A DNA stretch of 64,000 nucleotides, taken from the NCBI RefSeq assembly GCF_900148515.1, contig NZ_FRXN01000007.1, positions 84,237 through 148,236 of the forward strand, in the 5' to 3' direction. Both the position numbers and the translations under genes were made by a program. The notes beneath the pieces were generated by a model that saw only the letters and a program-made list of their open reading frames with translations, did no database searches and had not been told where the DNA came from. Origin of the DNA: Algoriphagus zhangzhouensis (GTDB lineage Bacteria > Bacteroidota > Bacteroidia > Cytophagales > Cyclobacteriaceae). Of the stretch, positions 7,908 to 17,813 are shown in pieces. Within the stretch, counting starts at the first letter, position 1. Every line of letters starts with the position of its first letter.

Positions 7908-9774
7908 TTGCTGCCAACACCTCAGATTCTTCCTTCATAATTTCCATTTCTAGCTTCACTTGCTCTTGCTCATGCGGCAAGTTAGATTCAGGTGTAGCAG
8001 AAAGAGGAACAGTTTGTGGGATGAAGTCTTCAGCAGCACCTGGCTTAGAATAATCATAAGGCCATCTGTAAACTGTTGGGATTTCTCCAGGCCAGTTTCC
8101 GTGTCCAGGATTCACAGGAGTTGTCCACTCCAAAGTATTGGATCTCCAAGGGTTCTGAGTCGCCTTTCTTCCACGATACATGCTGTAGAAGAAGTTGAAT
8201 ACAAAGATGAACTGTGATGCAAATGTAATGATTGCTGCAGCAGACACGAACATATTCAAGTCTGTGTACATGTTGGAGAATTCGAAGTTAGTCCAAGAAT
8301 AATATCTTCTTGGGAAACCAGCGATACCAATGTAGTGCATTGGGAAGAATACCATGTATACCCCAACGAATGTCAACCAGAAGTGAACATAACCCAATCT
8401 AGCATCCATCATTCTACCAAACATTTTAGGGAACCAGTGGTAAACCCCAGCTAGCATACCAAAGAAGGATGCAGATCCCATTACAAGGTGGAAGTGAGCT
8501 ACTACGAAATAAGTATCGTGCAATTGGATATCAATAGCAGAGTTACCTAGGAAAATACCTGTCAAACCACCAGAGATAAAGAAGGAAACCAAACCAATCG
8601 AGAACAACATGGCTGGAGTAAAGATTAAGTTACCTCTCCAAAGAGTAGTCAAATAGTTAAATACTTTTACCGCAGAAGGTACCGCAATGATCAACGTCAA
8701 GAACATGAAGATAGATCCCAAGAATGGGTTCATACCTGACACGAACATATGGTGAGCCCATACGATAAAGGATAGGATGGTAATTCCCAACATGGAAATA
8801 ATCATCGCTTTGTATCCAAAGATAGGCTTTCTAGAATTAGTAGCAATTACTTCAGAAGTGATACCCAAAGCAGGTAACAATACAATGTATACTTCAGGGT
8901 GACCTAGGAACCAGAACAAGTGCTGGTACAATACTGGGCTACCACCTGTATTTGGTAATGCTTCACCACCAATGTAGATATCAGATAGGTAGAAAGAAGT
9001 ACCAAAGCTTCTGTCAAATACCAACAATAAAGCTGCAGAGAATAACACTGGGAAAGACAAAAGACCAATAACGGCAGTCAAAAAGAATGCCCAGATAGTC
9101 AATGGAAGTCTAGAGAATGACATCCCTTTAGTTCTCAAGTTGATTACAGTAGTAATGTAATTGATCCCACCCAACAAAGAAGAAGCAATAAAGAAAGTCA
9201 TCGCAACTAGCCACAAAGTCATACCCAATCCAGAACCTGGAATAGCTTGCTCCAATGCAGATAGTGGCGGGTAAACAACCCATCCCCCACCAGCAGGGCC
9301 AGTTTTAATAAATAGGGAGATAAACATGATTACACCGGATACAAAGAACATCCAATAAGAAAGCATGTTCATAAATCCAGAAGCCATATCTCTTGCTCCA
9401 ATTTGAAGTGGAATCAAGAAGTTGGAGAATGTACCCGACAAACCAGCTGTCAATACAAAGAATACCATGATGGTACCGTGCATTGTAACCAAAGCTAGGT
9501 AGAATGTAGGATCTAATTTCCCTGCTTCATCTATCCAACCACCCAAAAGAGGACGAAGGAATTCAAGATTCAAATCAGGAAAACCTAATTGCAATCTGAA
9601 TAGAATGGAAAGGAAACCACCAATAACAGCCCAGAATATACCTGACACAAGATATTGCTTAGCAATCATCTTATGGTCAGTACTGAAGATGTACTTGGTT
9701 ACAAAATTATCATGATGCTCATGATCGTGATGATCGTAAGCTGCGTCATGAGTTGCAACAGATGCTGTAGCCAT
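7891..9774 (-). CDS. ctaD: Cytochrome c oxidase subunit I
   Basis: Catalytic subunit of an aa3-type oxidase, 627 residues and about 12 or more helices. The metal ligands can be placed: low-spin haem a at His99 (MHGT) and His429, CuB at His292 with the cross-linked Tyr296 (HPEVY) plus His341-His342 (AHHMF), and haem a3 at His427 (HFH). The N terminus is rich in His and Asp and is followed by STDHKMI, as in many Bacteroidota enzymes. It follows ctaC by 24 bases and overlaps ctaA. The HPEVY motif marks it as A-family, with Tyr in the K channel region. Confidence 0.97.
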   Translation of the reverse strand: MATASVATHDAAYDHHDHEHHDNFVTKYIFSTDHKMIAKQYLVSGIFWAVIGGFLSILFRLQLGFPDLNLEFLRPLLGGWIDEAGKLDPTFYLALVTMHGTIMVFFVLTAGLSGTFSNFLIPLQIGARDMASGFMNMLSYWMFFVSGVIMFISLFIKTGPAGGGWVVYPPLSALEQAIPGSGLGMTLWLVAMTFFIASSLLGGINYITTVINLRTKGMSFSRLPLTIWAFFLTAVIGLLSFPVLFSAALLLVFDRSFGTSFYLSDIYIGGEALPNTGGSPVLYQHLFWFLGHPEVYIVLLPALGITSEVIATNSRKPIFGYKAMIISMLGITILSFIVWAHHMFVSGMNPFLGSIFMFLTLIIAVPSAVKVFNYLTTLWRGNLIFTPAMLFSIGLVSFFISGGLTGIFLGNSAIDIQLHDTYFVVAHFHLVMGSASFFGMLAGVYHWFPKMFGRMMDARLGYVHFWLTFVGVYMVFFPMHYIGIAGFPRRYYSWTNFEFSNMYTDLNMFVSAAAIITFASQFIFVFNFFYSMYRGRKATQNPWRSNTLEWTTPVNPGHGNWPGEIPTVYRWPYDYSKPGAAEDFIPQTVPLSATPESNLPHEQEQVKLEMEIMKEESEVLAANGSNH

Positions 9775-9798
9775 AATTTATAATTTTGTGTTATTCTC

Positions 9799-10818
9799 TT
9801 ATTGAACTTCTGCTAATTCTTGAACTTCAGCTTCATATCCAGCAGCAAGCGCTGGATTTGACTGAAGGAAAGTTTGTTGCTCAGCGAACCACTTACGATA
9901 AGCTTCTGGTTCTACAACCTCAATTACTTTTCTCATACCATTGTGACCACGGCCACAAATCTCAGTACAAGCGATTTCATAATTAAAGTCAGGATTACCC
10001 AATTCTTCTCTCATTTCAGCGGTAGTCTTTGTAGGAACAAACCAGAAACGAGTTGGCATACCAGGTACCGCATCCATTTTCAATCTCATGTGAGGAGCAA
10101 ATACAGAGTGCAATACATCTCTAGCTCTGATTTTGAAAAGAACAGGTTCTCCTTTAGGGATTACTACAACTGGAGAAGGAAAATCATCTACAGCGTTTTT
10201 ATCAGTAAAATCAACTCCGGCAGCATTAGTTGGAGTAATCAATCTATAATCATGATCACCCAAAACATTGTCTTTACCAGCGTATCTTACATCCCAAGCA
10301 AATTGGTATCCCATTACCTCAATAACATGAGCATTTTCTGGTGCAGGAGCTGTGATATCAGACCATGCCATCCATCCAGAAATCACCAAACCAGCCAATA
10401 CCACTCCTGGTACTGCAGTCCAGATAATCTCCAACTTATTGTTATCAGGATAGAAAGTTGCTTTTCTGTCTTCCTTATACTGGTATTTGTAAGGGAAGAT
10501 GAATAAAAGAATGTGAGTGATAATGAAAACCACACCTGTGATTGCCATGGTTACCCAGAACAATCTATCAGTTACAACTCCATGCTCAGAAGCGATAGGC
10601 AATTGATAATTGTGGAATTCTTTGATAGAATACCAGAACATCAAAACGCCAGTTCCCAAAAGGAATAGAACAAATAAGATGGCATTCACCTTATTACTTC
10701 CAGAAGCGATCTTTTTATCAGAACCCTTTACTACTGATACAAGGGATTGGATTCTATAAACCATCCAGATGATGGAAAGTAGTAAAAGAACCCCAACTGC
10801 TATTAGAAATCCGTACAT
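9799..10818 (-). CDS. ctaC: Cytochrome c oxidase subunit II (CuA)
   Basis: A 339-residue subunit II with a complete CuA site: His237, Cys284, Glu286, Cys288, His292 and Met295 (CTEICGRGHNGM). Besides the two usual membrane helices there is one extra N-terminal helix (about residues 3-20). No CXXCH motif follows the cupredoxin domain, so this is aa3 and not caa3; the electron donor should be a haem of the neighbouring alternative complex III. It lies between actF and ctaD with gaps of 22 to 24 bases. Confidence 0.95.
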   Translation of the reverse strand: MYGFLIAVGVLLLLSIIWMVYRIQSLVSVVKGSDKKIASGSNKVNAILFVLFLLGTGVLMFWYSIKEFHNYQLPIASEHGVVTDRLFWVTMAITGVVFIITHILLFIFPYKYQYKEDRKATFYPDNNKLEIIWTAVPGVVLAGLVISGWMAWSDITAPAPENAHVIEVMGYQFAWDVRYAGKDNVLGDHDYRLITPTNAAGVDFTDKNAVDDFPSPVVVIPKGEPVLFKIRARDVLHSVFAPHMRLKMDAVPGMPTRFWFVPTKTTAEMREELGNPDFNYEIACTEICGRGHNGMRKVIEVVEPEAYRKWFAEQQTFLQSNPALAAGYEAEVQELAEVQ

Positions 10819-10840
10819 AGTATAAACTTTTCGGCTTTAA

Positions 10841-12136
10841 TTAAATGTGATGATGATAGCTTTCCTCCATCATTGGGTGATTCTTCGGTACCAAGTTTCC
10901 TTTAGCCAAAGAGCTCAACACAACGAATGCAAATGAAGCACCATATACTAGAAGCATACCCACTTCCATAAGTCCAATACCACCATTATGACCCAAAGTA
11001 CCTGGCTGAACCATCAAGAAGAAGTCAACCCAGTGTCCAACGATCAACAAAGAACAAACAACTTTCAAGAAGATGCCATGACGCTTTGCATCACGAGTCA
11101 TCAACACCAAGAAAGGAAGAACGAAGTTCATGATGATGTTTACAAAGATAAACCCACCATAAATATCACTGGAAAGTCTTTCTACGAAGTAAACAGTCTC
11201 TTCAGGAATGTTTGCGTAATAAATCAATAGGAATTGAGAGAACCACAAGTAAGTCCAGAAGATGGAGAAACCAAATACAAACTTACCCATGTCATGGATA
11301 TGGTTTTCGTTAACCATTTCCAAGTATCCTTTACCCTTCAAGAAGATTGTCAACAAAGTGATCGTAGAAAGACCAGCAACAAACCAAGAAGCGAATACAT
11401 ACCATCCAAACAAGGTAGAGAACCAGTGAGTGTCAATTGACATCACCCAATCCCATGCAGAGATAGAAGAAGATACTGCGAAGAATACCAAGAAGTAAGC
11501 AGACCAGCTTCTCATTTTGAACCAATGTGTGTTTCCACCCAATTGATCTTCGTTAGCAGCGATTTGCTTGAATTTGTTAAAGAAGAAAACCCAGAATCCG
11601 AAGAAGATCACCATTCTAGCGATATAGAAAACAGGGAAAGTCCCTTTTTCCATAGGCCAGTAGAAGAAAGCTCCTTTTCCATCGATGATGGAATCATATT
11701 CTGGAGAAGCTTTATCAAAAAGGTAGCTGTGAGTCCAGTGGAACAAATCATGATTTGCAACGAAGAAAGTTACAATCATCAAAATACCAGCAATTGGAAG
11801 CCAATTACCTAAAGAAAGCATGATTCGAGTGATTGGCGCAGACCAACCAGCTTGAGCAGCATATTGAATAGCGAAGAAGAATACACCAATAATCGCGATA
11901 CCAGTGAAGTATACGTTATTGATCCAAAGGTTAGCGAACAATCTTTCATACCAATGGAAAGCATGTCCTGCAGCCTCAGCACCTTCTTCATGATGACCAC
12001 CACCGGTCATCGCCAAAATGATTCCAAGCACAAGGATAGCAGCACCAATTCCCAAAACAGTCAAAACTGACTTTTTGATGCTCGCGCTAAAATCAAATTT
12101 TTGATCCAAATTATAGTTTTGTACGTCGTGAGCCAT
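10841..12136 (-). CDS. actF: Alternative complex III membrane subunit ActF
   Basis: A 431-residue polytopic protein (about ten helices) in the position and size of ActF, a quinol:cytochrome c oxidoreductase membrane subunit distantly related to ActC/NrfD. A His- and Glu-rich loop lies near residues 48-62 (GGHHEEGAEAAGH), and the last residues are His-rich (SYHHHI). It starts three bases after the actE stop. In the family this subunit forms half of the membrane module, but its quinol-site residues cannot be read from sequence alone. Confidence 0.9.
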   Translation of the reverse strand: MAHDVQNYNLDQKFDFSASIKKSVLTVLGIGAAILVLGIILAMTGGGHHEEGAEAAGHAFHWYERLFANLWINNVYFTGIAIIGVFFFAIQYAAQAGWSAPITRIMLSLGNWLPIAGILMIVTFFVANHDLFHWTHSYLFDKASPEYDSIIDGKGAFFYWPMEKGTFPVFYIARMVIFFGFWVFFFNKFKQIAANEDQLGGNTHWFKMRSWSAYFLVFFAVSSSISAWDWVMSIDTHWFSTLFGWYVFASWFVAGLSTITLLTIFLKGKGYLEMVNENHIHDMGKFVFGFSIFWTYLWFSQFLLIYYANIPEETVYFVERLSSDIYGGFIFVNIIMNFVLPFLVLMTRDAKRHGIFLKVVCSLLIVGHWVDFFLMVQPGTLGHNGGIGLMEVGMLLVYGASFAFVVLSSLAKGNLVPKNHPMMEESYHHHI

Positions 12137-12138
12137 GA

Positions 12139-12765
12139 TTACTGCTTCTGAATTACTTGTTTAACATAGTGAACGATCTTCCAACGATTTTCAGGAGTAA
12201 TCTGAGAACCGTGAGCTCCCATTCTACCTTTTCCTTTAGTAATCACGTGGAAAATATGCCCTTCCGGCAAGTTGATGTATGCTCCACCTGTTAGGTTTGC
12301 AACACCACCGATGATTTCACCTACTTTTCCGTCACCTTGTCCTTTTTCACCGTGGCAAGCCACACAATATTGTTCGAACAAAGTCTTTCCTTCTTTCAAA
12401 ACTTCATCAGAAGAAGGGATAGGATTTTCGATTAGAGCTGCATCCTCCAATTGAAATTGCTTCAATCTGTGAGGTAGCATCCCAGATTTATTTCTAGGAA
12501 CAGTTCCTTCTACAGGCTCTCTCATATTCATATGATTCGGGTTGTAGACGTTACTGTTAAAGAATTCACCTTTACCATCTTCTCTGGTAGACAACCACTG
12601 ACCTTGATCTTCATTGACGATCTGAGTCAAAGGTTCGTAGGCTACAGAGTGATACATTTGAGGGGCGTATTCCAAACCCTGGTTGTCTCCTCCGGCTTTA
12701 CAGCCAGCGAGCATCGCACCAAAAGCGGCAATCCCCAAGATACTTAGTGTTTTAGCAATCTTCAT
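12139..12765 (-). CDS. actE: Alternative complex III monohaem cytochrome c lipoprotein ActE
   Basis: The open frame extends to 12813, but the ATG at 12765 gives a proper lipoprotein signal: MKIAKTL, a hydrophobic core and a LAGC lipobox, with the modified cysteine near residue 22. The extended start would overlap actD and place the signal internally, so I chose 12765 (208 residues). One haem c site, CVACHGEKGQGDG, lies near residues 133-145, with a likely Met ligand in GRMGAHG near 180. In the family, ActE is the monohaem subunit exposed to the periplasm and a candidate electron exit to CuA of ctaC. Confidence 0.93.
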   Translation of the reverse strand: MKIAKTLSILGIAAFGAMLAGCKAGGDNQGLEYAPQMYHSVAYEPLTQIVNEDQGQWLSTREDGKGEFFNSNVYNPNHMNMREPVEGTVPRNKSGMLPHRLKQFQLEDAALIENPIPSSDEVLKEGKTLFEQYCVACHGEKGQGDGKVGEIIGGVANLTGGAYINLPEGHIFHVITKGKGRMGAHGSQITPENRWKIVHYVKQVIQKQ

Positions 12766-12775
12766 ATTTTCAGAA

Positions 12776-13309
12776 TTACTCTTCAAAACTTTTATTATTA
12801 ACCTCTGTAGCACCAGAAGACTTCAAAATCTCTTTGATCTTGTCTACTTCCAGAGCACTGTTATTAGCGATATCAATTGCCATGATGTGCTTATCATCAG
12901 TACTTCTCACATCAAAAATGCGAGGCTGAGCCCAAGGCTTCAAATTGGAGCTGATCATAAACACCCCAACCATACCAAATGCTGCTAGCAATACAGTCAA
13001 TTCGAAAGTAACAGGAATGAAATCAGGGAAAGCAGCGAAGTCTTTACCACCAATGATCATAGGCCAATCAAATCTCATCATGTAAAACTGCATGGTCAAT
13101 GCAAGTGTAGTTCCCAACATACCGAAAAGGAACGCTGCAATTGGAAGTCTACTTCTTTTATATCCCAATACATGCTCCAATCCGTGAATAGGATAAGGAG
13201 TATATACTTCGTGGATTTTCACTCCACTGGATCTAACCTCTTCGACAGCATGGAGAAGGACATCTTCGTCCTCGTACACTCCAAGAATAAAATGTGTATC
13301 TCTTTCCAT
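12776..13309 (-). CDS. actD: Alternative complex III subunit ActD (DUF3341)
   Basis: A 177-residue protein of the DUF3341/ActD family with a cytoplasmic-looking N-terminal domain (FILGVYEDEDVLLHAVEEVR), two membrane helices (about 57-77 and 100-120) and a C-terminal domain. It starts two bases after actC and is followed by actE. In the complex it sits on the cytoplasmic face beside ActC; no cofactor motif is visible. Confidence 0.9.
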   Translation of the reverse strand: MERDTHFILGVYEDEDVLLHAVEEVRSSGVKIHEVYTPYPIHGLEHVLGYKRSRLPIAAFLFGMLGTTLALTMQFYMMRFDWPMIIGGKDFAAFPDFIPVTFELTVLLAAFGMVGVFMISSNLKPWAQPRIFDVRSTDDKHIMAIDIANNSALEVDKIKEILKSSGATEVNNKSFEE

Positions 13310-13311
13310 GA

Positions 13312-14676
13312 TTATTTAGCTGCTTTTTCAGATGAAGATTTCAATACAGACTTCACTTCCGCCATGTTGATTACTGGGAAGAACTTCGCAAACAAGAAGA
13401 ACAGAGTAAAGAACAAACCAAAAGTAAACAAGTAGACCCCTACGTCAGCCCAAGATGGGTAGAACATCGCCCATGAAGAAGGCAAGAAGTCTCTGTGAAG
13501 GGAAGTAACGATAATTACAAATCGTTCGAACCACATACCGATGTTTACTACAATAGACAAAGCGAAAGTAGCCACGATAGAAGTTCTAATTTTCTTGAAC
13601 CAGAATAGCTGAGGAGAGATTACGTTACAAGTCATCATAGACCAGTAAGCCCACCAGTAAGGTCCAGTTGCACGGTTGATAAATGCGTATTGTTCTGCTT
13701 CTACTCCAGAATACCAAGCGATGAAGAATTCTGTGATATAAGCGATACCTACAATAGATCCCGTGATAATAATTACAATGTTCATCAATTCGATGTGGCC
13801 CATTGTAATGTAATCTTCTAGCTTAAATACTTTTCTAGTGATGATCATCAAGGTCAATACCATGGCAAAACCTGAGAAAATCGCACCAGCAACGAAGTAT
13901 GGAGGGAAGATGGTAGTGTGCCATCCAGGGATAACGGATGTAGCAAAGTCAAAGGATACGATCGTGTGAACTGAAAGTACCAATGGAGTTGCCAAACCTG
14001 CCAAGATCAAGGATACTGATTCATATCTCATCCAAGTTTTAGCAGCACCATCCCAACCAAATGAAAGCGCACCATAAATAGTTTTTCTCAAACCTGTCGC
14101 TCTGTCTCTGATGGTAGCGAAATCTGGGATCAAACCGATATACCAGAATACCAATGAAACTGAGAAGTAAGTAGAGATCGCAAATACGTCCCAAAGAAGC
14201 GGAGAGTTAAAGTTTACCCAAAGGGAACCAAAAGTGTTTGGCAATGGAAGAGCCCAATAAGCTCCCAACCAAGGACGACCCATGTGAAGAACTGGGAACA
14301 TCGCCGCACAAATTACAGCGAAGATGGTCATCGCTTCAGCTGCTCTGTTGATAGAAGTTCTCCACTTCTGTCTGAACAATAGCAATACTGCTGAAATCAA
14401 TGTACCGGCGTGACCGATACCAACCCACCACACGAAGTTGGTGATATCCCAGGCCCAACCTACTGTTTTGTTCAAACCCCACATCCCGATGCCTTCCCAA
14501 ACGGTGGCAGCAACGGCGATAAAGCCAATAGCCAAAGTACCTACAGCTGTTAAGAAGGCAAGGAACCAAGCCAATGATGGTTTTCCTTCTACCTGCCGAG
14601 ACACATCATGTGTCACGTCATGGTAGGTTTTGCCTCCGGTAACTAACGGCTGACGTACGGATGAAGTAACCTGCAT
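13312..14676 (-). CDS. actC: Alternative complex III membrane subunit ActC (NrfD/PsrC family)
   Basis: A 454-residue NrfD-like polytopic protein with about ten helices. Typical stretches are WWVGIGHAGTLISAVLLL near residue 84, HMGRPWLGAYWALPLPN near 131 and FVIIVTSLHRDFLPSSW near the C terminus. In alternative complex III this subunit carries the quinol-binding region and may take part in proton transfer. It lies between actB and actD with gaps of only a few bases. Confidence 0.94.
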   Translation of the reverse strand: MQVTSSVRQPLVTGGKTYHDVTHDVSRQVEGKPSLAWFLAFLTAVGTLAIGFIAVAATVWEGIGMWGLNKTVGWAWDITNFVWWVGIGHAGTLISAVLLLFRQKWRTSINRAAEAMTIFAVICAAMFPVLHMGRPWLGAYWALPLPNTFGSLWVNFNSPLLWDVFAISTYFSVSLVFWYIGLIPDFATIRDRATGLRKTIYGALSFGWDGAAKTWMRYESVSLILAGLATPLVLSVHTIVSFDFATSVIPGWHTTIFPPYFVAGAIFSGFAMVLTLMIITRKVFKLEDYITMGHIELMNIVIIITGSIVGIAYITEFFIAWYSGVEAEQYAFINRATGPYWWAYWSMMTCNVISPQLFWFKKIRTSIVATFALSIVVNIGMWFERFVIIVTSLHRDFLPSSWAMFYPSWADVGVYLFTFGLFFTLFFLFAKFFPVINMAEVKSVLKSSSEKAAK

Positions 14677-14693
14677 AGTTTATAAAATTATGA

Positions 14694-17600
14694 TTACGCT
14701 TCGTTTTTCTCTTTATTTCTGATTTTCGTAAAGTACCATACGTTTGGACTCACATTGATTTCCTCCAATACGTGGTATGCTCTTTCCTCATTTACTTCTT
14801 TCAAAGCAGAAGTACTGTTGTCTTCTATTTTCAACATTTGAGAAACTTTACTGTTTGGATCATTCATGTCTCCAAATACTAGAGCATCAGTAGGACAAGC
14901 CACAGCACAAGCTACATTGACATCTCCATCCTGAACCTTACGCTTTTCACGTTTCGCAGCCAGTTTACCAGCTTGAATACGCTGAACACAAAGTGAACAT
15001 TTCTCCATCACACCACGTGCTCTGACAGTCACATCTGGGTTCAATACCATTTTACCCAAATCACTGTTTTGAGCTACGTTAACTCCGGCAAAGTCCTTAT
15101 TGTCATGGTATTTGAACCAGTTGAATCGACGAACTTTGTAAGGACAGTTGTTGGCACAATATCTAGTACCGATACATCTGTTGTAAGTCATTTGGTTAAG
15201 ACCTTCTGTGGAGTGTGTAGTCGCAGCTACCGGACATACAGTCTCACAAGGAGCATTGTTACAATGCTGACACATCATCGGTTGGAAAGTAACCTCAGGG
15301 TTAGTAGATGCTACTTCCATTCCTTCCAAATCATCAGCTGGTGCGTCAGAAGAATAATAACGGTCAATTCTGATCCAAGCCATTTCTCTTCTATTCAACA
15401 CTTCTTGCTTACCTACAACTGCCACGTTGTTTTCAACTTGACAAGCCACAGAACAAGCAGAACATCCGATACAGGAGTTCATGTCGATAGCCAATCCCCA
15501 GTGATGCTGGCTGTATTTGTGCCCACTCCACAAGGAGATCTTGGATGGCTTTATAAATTCACCGTCTTTATAGATTTCAGGCTTATATCTACCAGCAGAA
15601 GCATCTTGCTTATATTCTGCCAAAGTAGCTTCCTGAATTACGTTTTCACGTCCCATGAAAGTTTGGTGAGTTTGAGTTCTAGCGATTTTATAAGAATCAC
15701 CAGTCACTGCAACCTCAACACCTGAAGTAATATCGAAATTAACAAAACCAGCAGAAGCGTCTAGAAGGTCATAAGCATTAACACCTACGCCATCAGCAAC
15801 TCTACCAGCTTTAGTTCTACCGTAACCCAAAGCCAAACCGAACGTACCGTCTGCCTGACCTGGTTGGATCAAGATTGGAACGATCAAAGACTTTCCGTTT
15901 ACAGTAATTTGAGCTTTCTGAGTGTTTTCTTCAAACATGGTTACTCCATTGTCAGAAGCCCATTTTTGAGAAACAGTCAAATAGTTATCCCAAGTAGCCT
16001 TAGTGATTGGATCTGGCATTTCTTGCAACCAAGGAATGTTTGCAAATGTACCGCTACCAATACCTACTTTGGTATAGATCACTAGTTCAGCAGCAGGGCT
16101 AGCAGCAGCGTAAGTTTTACCTACAGCAGCAGCGGCAGCAGCTACATCACCCACAGGAGCAAGAGCTTCAGCAGATTTTTCTAGTTTGTAAACACCATTG
16201 TAAAGAGCCTGATCCCAGAATTCCTGGAAGTTTCCACCTGTTTCAGTTTGAGTAAACATACCCGCTTCCCAATTTTGACGAAGGAAATCATAATAGTTTA
16301 CACCTGCACCTGCCCAAGTCAAGAATGAATCTTGAGCCTGACGAGTGTCAAACAAAGGAGAAATAGTAGGCTGAGAAAGAGAGAAATGACCCAATTTAGG
16401 TTCGAAGTCATTCCAAGACTCCAAGAAGTTATGATCTGGAGCTACATATTGTACTAGAGAAGCAGTCTCGTCCAAAGTACCGTTCGTTGCCACACTTACT
16501 TTAGCAGCTGCGATACCTTCAGCGATCTCAGCACCTCTTGCAAAATCATAAACCGGGTTACAGTTGTAGAATACAACTCCACCAACTCTACCGCCTTTCA
16601 AATCAGAAACAAATTGATTCATTTTAGAATCGTCACCTTTTCTGAAATTAGCAGGAGTAGCGAAATCAACAGTAACGCCATTGTTACCCAACAATTCGTT
16701 GATTGCGTGAATTACAACCTGAACGTTAGGATCATTGGAGCCTGAAACTACCAAAGACGCTCCTTTAGAAGCCCAAAGGTCATTTGCAGCCATTTCCAAA
16801 TGTGCAATTTCAACAGCAGGAGCAGATACAGTAGCAGCACCGGCTTTCTTTGCAATTGCATTATATAAAGCCAAAACAGCCAATCCGCTTTGAGAAGCTT
16901 TGATTGGAGTTCTGTAGTCAGCGTTAGCACCAGCAAGAGACAAGTTAGACTCAAACTGATAATGACGAGACATTACAGGCTTTTCTTTAGAAATTTTTCT
17001 AGTCTTTGCATATTGACCAGCAAATTCAATTGGAGAAATCCAAGTTCCCAGGAAGTCAGCTCCGAAAGAAACGATTGTGTTTGCTTTGTCAAATGAATAG
17101 GAAGGAAGAACAGCAGCTCCGTAATAAGTTTCGGAAGCCTTTGTGATACCATAGTTAGAGATTGGGTCATACATGATCACCTCAGCTCCACCTACTGCTT
17201 CAGAAAGCAGATTCAAAGACTCCAAAGTACTTGGAGAAAGAATGGTATTTGCTACAATCTTCACATTTCCAGCAGCAGCCAATTTAGATTTAACTTCGGC
17301 ATCCAAAGTTTTCCAATCAGTCTTTTGTCCAGCAGCCATAGGGCCGGTTAGACGCTGCTTATCATAAAGAGAAAGTACAGACGCCTCTACGATAGCGTTT
17401 ACTTTACCTTTATTAATAGGAGAAAGATCGTTACCATCGATTTTGATAGGACGACCTTCTCTTGTTTTCACAACCACAGAAGCGTAATCACCTCCGGATG
17501 TAAAAGTTGATGCGTAATAGTTAGGGATAGATGGGTTAACATCTACTGGCTTATTCACATAAGGAATAGCTTTTCTGACAGGAGCCTCACAAGCTGCCAA

Positions 17601-17777
17601 AGAAGCAGCTGCTAAGCTAAAGCCCATTAATTTTAGAAAATCCCTTCTGGAAGCACTGCCATCCTCGCCCAATGCGGAAGGAAGCTCAGGAAATTCCCTG
17701 TCGGCATGCTTTACAAACTCTGGATCGTTGTTGAGCTGCTCAAGCCCTTTCCAGTATGTTTTTTTATTTTCCTTCAT
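14694..17777 (-). CDS. actB: Alternative complex III iron-sulfur/molybdopterin-fold subunit ActB
   Basis: A 1027-residue fusion. The N terminus holds a twin-arginine motif (SRRDFLKLMG, about residues 43-52) and a lipobox-like LAAC near residue 63. Residues of about 75-730 resemble the molybdopterin oxidoreductase fold, which in this family binds no molybdenum. From Cys769 on there is a ferredoxin-like domain with four cysteine clusters: CIGCSACSVAC, CQHCNNAPCETVC, CIGTRYCANNC and CSLC with CAVACP (to about residue 961). This supplies the iron-sulfur chain of the complex. It is the second gene of the operon and a shorter cofactor-only version is not present elsewhere in the window. Confidence 0.95.
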   Translation of the reverse strand: MKENKKTYWKGLEQLNNDPEFVKHADREFPELPSALGEDGSASRRDFLKLMGFSLAAASLAACEAPVRKAIPYVNKPVDVNPSIPNYYASTFTSGGDYASVVVKTREGRPIKIDGNDLSPINKGKVNAIVEASVLSLYDKQRLTGPMAAGQKTDWKTLDAEVKSKLAAAGNVKIVANTILSPSTLESLNLLSEAVGGAEVIMYDPISNYGITKASETYYGAAVLPSYSFDKANTIVSFGADFLGTWISPIEFAGQYAKTRKISKEKPVMSRHYQFESNLSLAGANADYRTPIKASQSGLAVLALYNAIAKKAGAATVSAPAVEIAHLEMAANDLWASKGASLVVSGSNDPNVQVVIHAINELLGNNGVTVDFATPANFRKGDDSKMNQFVSDLKGGRVGGVVFYNCNPVYDFARGAEIAEGIAAAKVSVATNGTLDETASLVQYVAPDHNFLESWNDFEPKLGHFSLSQPTISPLFDTRQAQDSFLTWAGAGVNYYDFLRQNWEAGMFTQTETGGNFQEFWDQALYNGVYKLEKSAEALAPVGDVAAAAAAVGKTYAAASPAAELVIYTKVGIGSGTFANIPWLQEMPDPITKATWDNYLTVSQKWASDNGVTMFEENTQKAQITVNGKSLIVPILIQPGQADGTFGLALGYGRTKAGRVADGVGVNAYDLLDASAGFVNFDITSGVEVAVTGDSYKIARTQTHQTFMGRENVIQEATLAEYKQDASAGRYKPEIYKDGEFIKPSKISLWSGHKYSQHHWGLAIDMNSCIGCSACSVACQVENNVAVVGKQEVLNRREMAWIRIDRYYSSDAPADDLEGMEVASTNPEVTFQPMMCQHCNNAPCETVCPVAATTHSTEGLNQMTYNRCIGTRYCANNCPYKVRRFNWFKYHDNKDFAGVNVAQNSDLGKMVLNPDVTVRARGVMEKCSLCVQRIQAGKLAAKREKRKVQDGDVNVACAVACPTDALVFGDMNDPNSKVSQMLKIEDNSTSALKEVNEERAYHVLEEINVSPNVWYFTKIRNKEKNEA

Positions 17778-17813
17778 TGTATGATCTAGGAATGAATTTG
17801 CGAAATGAATGAA

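Noticed and set aside
9874..10506. Plus-strand open frame of 210 codons
   Set aside because: It is fully antisense to ctaC, which has a complete CuA site; the antisense peptide has no recognisable domain.
12766..12813. N-terminal extension of actE
   Set aside because: It overlaps actD and would bury the lipoprotein signal that starts at 12765.
15069..15725. Plus-strand open frame of 218 codons
   Set aside because: It is antisense to the iron-sulfur part of actB.
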